Origin: Cladopsammia gracilis
Taxonomy: Eukaryota > Cnidaria > Anthozoa > Scleractinia > Dendrophylliidae
Assembly: GCA_022457155.1 (NCBI GenBank)
Contig: JAJGOT010000499.1
Coordinates: forward strand, 166,001-230,000
Length of the DNA stretch: 64,000 bases
Direction: 5' to 3'
Below are positions 61,629 through 64,000 of this stretch, piece by piece. A program made the position numbers and the translations under genes. How positions within the stretch are numbered: the stretch's first letter is position 1; every line of letters starts with the position of its first letter. The notes under the pieces were generated by a model. The model saw only the letters and a list, made by a program, of their open reading frames with translations, searched no databases and was not told where the DNA came from.

Positions 61629-61975
61629 TAAATGATGAACATATATCAGACGAAGATTATAAACATGCTCAAAATGTGTGTAATACATTCTCCCTTAAAA
61701 ATATGGGTGAGTATCATGACCTATACCTAAAATCTGACATCCTTCTATTAGCTGATGTATTTGAAAACTTCAGGAAAACATGTTTAGAATACTACAAACT
61801 TGACCCCTGCCATTATTTCACATCTCCTGGTTTGTCATGGGATGCTATGCTAAAAATGACCAACATTAAATTAGAGCTTATGGTTGATATTGATATGTTC
61901 CAATTTATTGAAAAAGGTATGAGGGGAGGTATATCATATGTGACCCTCCATACGAAAACACGTCTTATCAAACAT
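61629..61975 (+). pseudogene. Protein-primed DNA polymerase B, Exo III to early palm
   Basis: Resumes as [20 protein letters not shown], then the Exo III-like [20 protein letters not shown], then the start of the palm: [20 protein letters not shown] and [13 protein letters not shown]. After THTKT-like text the coding is lost in the minisatellite. The catalytic palm motifs (SLYP and DTD regions) are absent from the window, so polymerase function is lost. Confidence 0.85.
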
Positions 61976-61984
61976 TGTAATTTA

Positions 61985-62285
61985 GTGAAACCGGGTTTCA
62001 AAAGGGTTTCCAAAGGGTTTCAAACCCCCTGAAACCGGGTTTCCAAAGGGTTTCGAAAGGGTTTCCAACGGGTTTCCAAAGGGTTTCTAAAGGGTTTCTA
62101 AAGGGTTTCCAAAGGGTTTCCAAAGGGTTTCGAACGGGTTTCCAAAGGGTTTCCAAAGGGTTTCGAACGGGTTTCCAAAGGGTTTCTAAAGGGTTTCTAA
62201 AGGGTTTCTAAAGGGTTTCTAAAGGGTTTCCAAAGGGTTTCCAAAGGGTTTCTAAAGCGTTTCTAAAGTGTCTAAGCGCTTCCGA
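61985..62285. repeat. 11-bp minisatellite (AAAGGGTTTCC family)
   Basis: About 25 tandem copies of an 11-bp unit (AAAGGGTTTCC, AAAGGGTTTCT, AACGGGTTTCC, AAAGGGTTTCG) run without a break. The first units are entered in frame from the polymerase remnant ([14 protein letters not shown]). Confidence 0.95.
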
Positions 62286-62290
62286 AAGGG

Positions 62291-62485
62291 TTTGCAAACT
62301 CGTCGTACCGTTTAATCAGCCTTGCTTTTGTATCATATCGTTGAAAACTATAACTAAGAAGACGCAATGAAAATTACCTGCAACATGTTGTTCCAACTAA
62401 TTTCTGTGTAAAAATATCGAAGCCCATTTATGTTCACGTCAGCGTTAAAACTTAAAAAAATCGCGGCGTGTCTCTCTCGGACAGA
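62291..62485. other. Unassigned spacer
   Basis: AT-rich, with no gene or repeat recognised. Confidence 0.3.
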
Positions 62486-62487
62486 TG

Positions 62488-62612
62488 AAACTCACGCAAG
62501 ATCATAAAATTTACGGCCGGGTGAGCGCGAACGCATCAGGTTTCTGAATTAATTTGTGAGCCGAAAAATATTTTTAGCATGCTATTTTGATGTTTATACT
62601 CTAAATTAAAAT
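62488..62612. repeat. 120-bp dispersed repeat, copy 1
   Basis: Contains GGGTGAGCGCGAACGCATCA and ATTTTTAGCATGCTATTTTG, matching 63098-63215 in the same order and orientation at about 80-85% identity by eye. Confidence 0.8.
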
Positions 62613-63097
62613 TGCTACCTTAAAGAAAAAATGCATCAGCTACATTCCTGGTTGCGAAATGTAATGATAATCTGAAGATAATAATCCCAGGACTGGTGTA
62701 CTCTGTTTTCTCTGGTTTGCGTGACCGTAACCTAAACACACGATGGCGTGTTCGACAAAAGTGGTTCGATTCTGAACCGAGATACAACGTTCATAATTAG
62801 CTGCTTGCAAATTGGTTCGAATAGAGACGTTGTGATTTTGATTGCAACGATATTTTTTTACAGCCTTTGATTTTTGACCTTTTTCACTCCGTATCTTTTG
62901 TTTACTATATTACAGTAAACCGGAATAGTTAATGAAATGAACTGGCCCACCTCCGCCGCGCGTACCTTATGGTTTGTAATGAAAACTTCTAAACAAATTG
63001 CCCCTAGTGGCAATACAAGCCAGAAAAATGTAACAAGCATAACCTACAGTTCGTCGAAATCTGTTAAAAACTGTTTCTAAATCCGCCGTTTTCAAAC
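62613..63097. other. Unassigned region between the 120-bp repeat copies
   Basis: No supported gene. Short minus-strand open frames here show no domain. Confidence 0.35.
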
Positions 63098-63215
63098 TCA
63101 CGCAAAATCGAAAAATTATCGGCCGGATGGGCGCGAACGCATGAAGTTTCAGGATTAATTTGCGGACCGTAAAATATTTTTAGCACGCTATTTTGATGTT
63201 TACTCAAATCAAAAC
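63098..63215. repeat. 120-bp dispersed repeat, copy 2
   Basis: Contains GGATGGGCGCGAACGCATGA and ATTTTTAGCACGCTATTTTG. It is a direct repeat of 62488-62612. Confidence 0.8.
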
Positions 63216-64000
63216 CGACTTGTGAAATGAAAAAGCCTAGTTATTCGCGGGCGGTCACGTTACGAACTTTGTAATATGCGTTGTTTACAAACACCTCATG
63301 AATTAAGTTTTAAGTTTTTTTTTGCTCCTTGGCCATCATCACTTTCATAACATTCGATTATCGATACACGTTTTATTCAAGACTTAAGTTTTATTCAACA
63401 AAATAAACCAAGTTTTATTCAACAAGTTTCCCGAAAATGTTTCGATCTTTGACCGTATGCAAATATTCGATTTGAGCGCTTTTTCAAGTCCAAAGATATC
63501 TCCCGCGGGAATACGCTGTCGGCTCATTCCTTAAGTCTGTGAGATTATTTCCCGCTGGAAAAAAGCGGGAGAACTTTCCTCTTTCACAACCCTCATCTTC
63601 ATTCCACTATGTTCCTTTTTCCGGGAAAAATCATTTGATAAGATACACGTTATTCACGTGATGAATTTATTTGTCGGTGAAAGTAAAAACGCAAAGAAAC
63701 GAAATTTGATACTCGTGCCTTTCTGACTACGTGACATGACTTGTGATTTAAGCGTGCGACGAAGAATTTGAAAGAAAGCAAGATTTGACACATGCCGAAA
63801 AAACTCACAAGTTCAAAGCTACTGATATCATAATTAATGACTACCTTCAAAGGCAGAGTATTTTACTGTTTCAATTGTAACTTTATATGCGTTGTGGAAT
63901 CCACGATATTCAATGCAAATCAATGCGGCCGCGCCGACAAATTGGCGCCCGCTTCTATGTTTACTAAAATGAAAATTTGCTCGCAATAAAGTAAACGAGA
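63216..64000. other. Unassigned region
   Basis: No gene, tRNA or element protein recognised. Near 63355-63420 there is a short imperfect repetition of TTTTATTCAACAA words. Confidence 0.4.

Larger units (their letters stand above)
45036..61970. mobile_element. Polinton/Maverick (adintovirus-like) endogenous DNA virus
   Basis: A 17-kb element that holds the Polinton core set: packaging ATPase, major and minor capsid proteins, adenain-like protease, integrase with chromodomain and protein-primed DNA polymerase B. Added to these are a VLTF3-like factor, a fibre-like protein, pX-like proteins and a phospholipase A2. The left edge is taken as the end of the LINE. The right edge is where polymerase coding breaks off at a minisatellite. 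I found no terminal inverted repeats, so the true ends are unknown and the right end appears truncated. Several genes are broken, so it is a fossil copy. Confidence 0.9.

Noticed and set aside
45036..61970. A true adenovirus or NCLDV integration
   Set aside because: The protein-primed PolB, retroviral-type integrase with chromodomain and about 17 kb size together point to Polinton/Maverick; the VLTF3-like factor alone is not enough for an NCLDV.

Overview
The window looks like a stretch of AT-rich animal nuclear DNA, most likely from a cnidarian (probably an anthozoan such as a coral or sea anemone). That placement is inference. It rests on the mix of elements: Polinton/Maverick, DIRS, Ty3/gypsy, L1/Tx1-like and jockey/CR1-like LINEs, piggyBac, PIF-Harbinger, ISL2EU with YqaJ, and tRNA-derived SINEs. 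It also rests on eukaryotic splice signals and on there being no operon-like host gene set. Almost nothing here is an intact host gene. The window is a nested graveyard of mobile elements.

Layout. 1-3400: a short 13-bp repeat, then two blocks of a 64-bp hairpin-forming satellite separated by a MITE-like insertion. 4065-5254: broken gypsy pol. 5606-8281: a piggyBac element whose TTAA-flanked ends can both be seen. 8862-11640: two decayed genes (one unrecognised, one OTU/vertnin-like) and a GC-rich minisatellite. 11800-16425: a gypsy copy whose RNase H domain is split by about 3.4 kb of inserted DNA. The insert is bordered by blocks full of TATGGG/CCCATA words and contains two exons of a BEN-domain gene plus LINE pieces. 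17350-18555: microsatellite and L1-like LINE remnants. 19470-23030: tRNA-derived SINE units in both orientations, interrupted by a truncated DIRS element. 23155-24830: an ISL2EU element with a decayed DDE transposase and a YqaJ-type nuclease facing each other. 24859-26139: a non-autonomous element with terminal inverted repeats. 26140-30600: mostly unassigned, with two possible exons. 30605-34560: two gypsy gag copies with a DIRS-like element between them. 34770-42290: dispersed repeats and an L1/Tx1-like LINE split by a complete PIF-Harbinger element (36641-40191, TAA target duplication). 43184-45030: a jockey/CR1-type LINE.

45036 to about 61970 is the most interesting part: an endogenous Polinton/Maverick (adintovirus-like) element. 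It encodes a VLTF3-like zinc-ribbon transcription factor, a 2-TM membrane protein, a phage-tail-fibre-like protein, an A32/FtsK-type packaging ATPase, a PPxY-motif protein, a penton-like minor capsid protein, a small basic core protein, a double-jelly-roll-type major capsid protein, a pX-like protein, an adenain-like protease, a zinc ribbon plus phospholipase A2, an integrase with chromodomain, and a protein-primed DNA polymerase B. The gene set is that of a virion-forming, integrating DNA virus. Capsid genes run rightward and ATPase/fibre leftward from one divergent promoter. A hexamer TATAAC sits just upstream of most virion genes and recurs five times at exact 12-bp spacing in the divergent promoter. 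Two poly-A runs lie where -1 frameshifting would join pX to the protease and the zinc ribbon to the phospholipase. The copy is dead: the integrase has two deletions, one removing the catalytic-Glu region; the polymerase has a 203-bp tandem duplication, an inserted palindromic element and a lost C-terminus; the fibre gene has a frameshift.

Coordinates, reading frames and short repeats were read directly from the sequence. Family names come from motif recognition without any database search.
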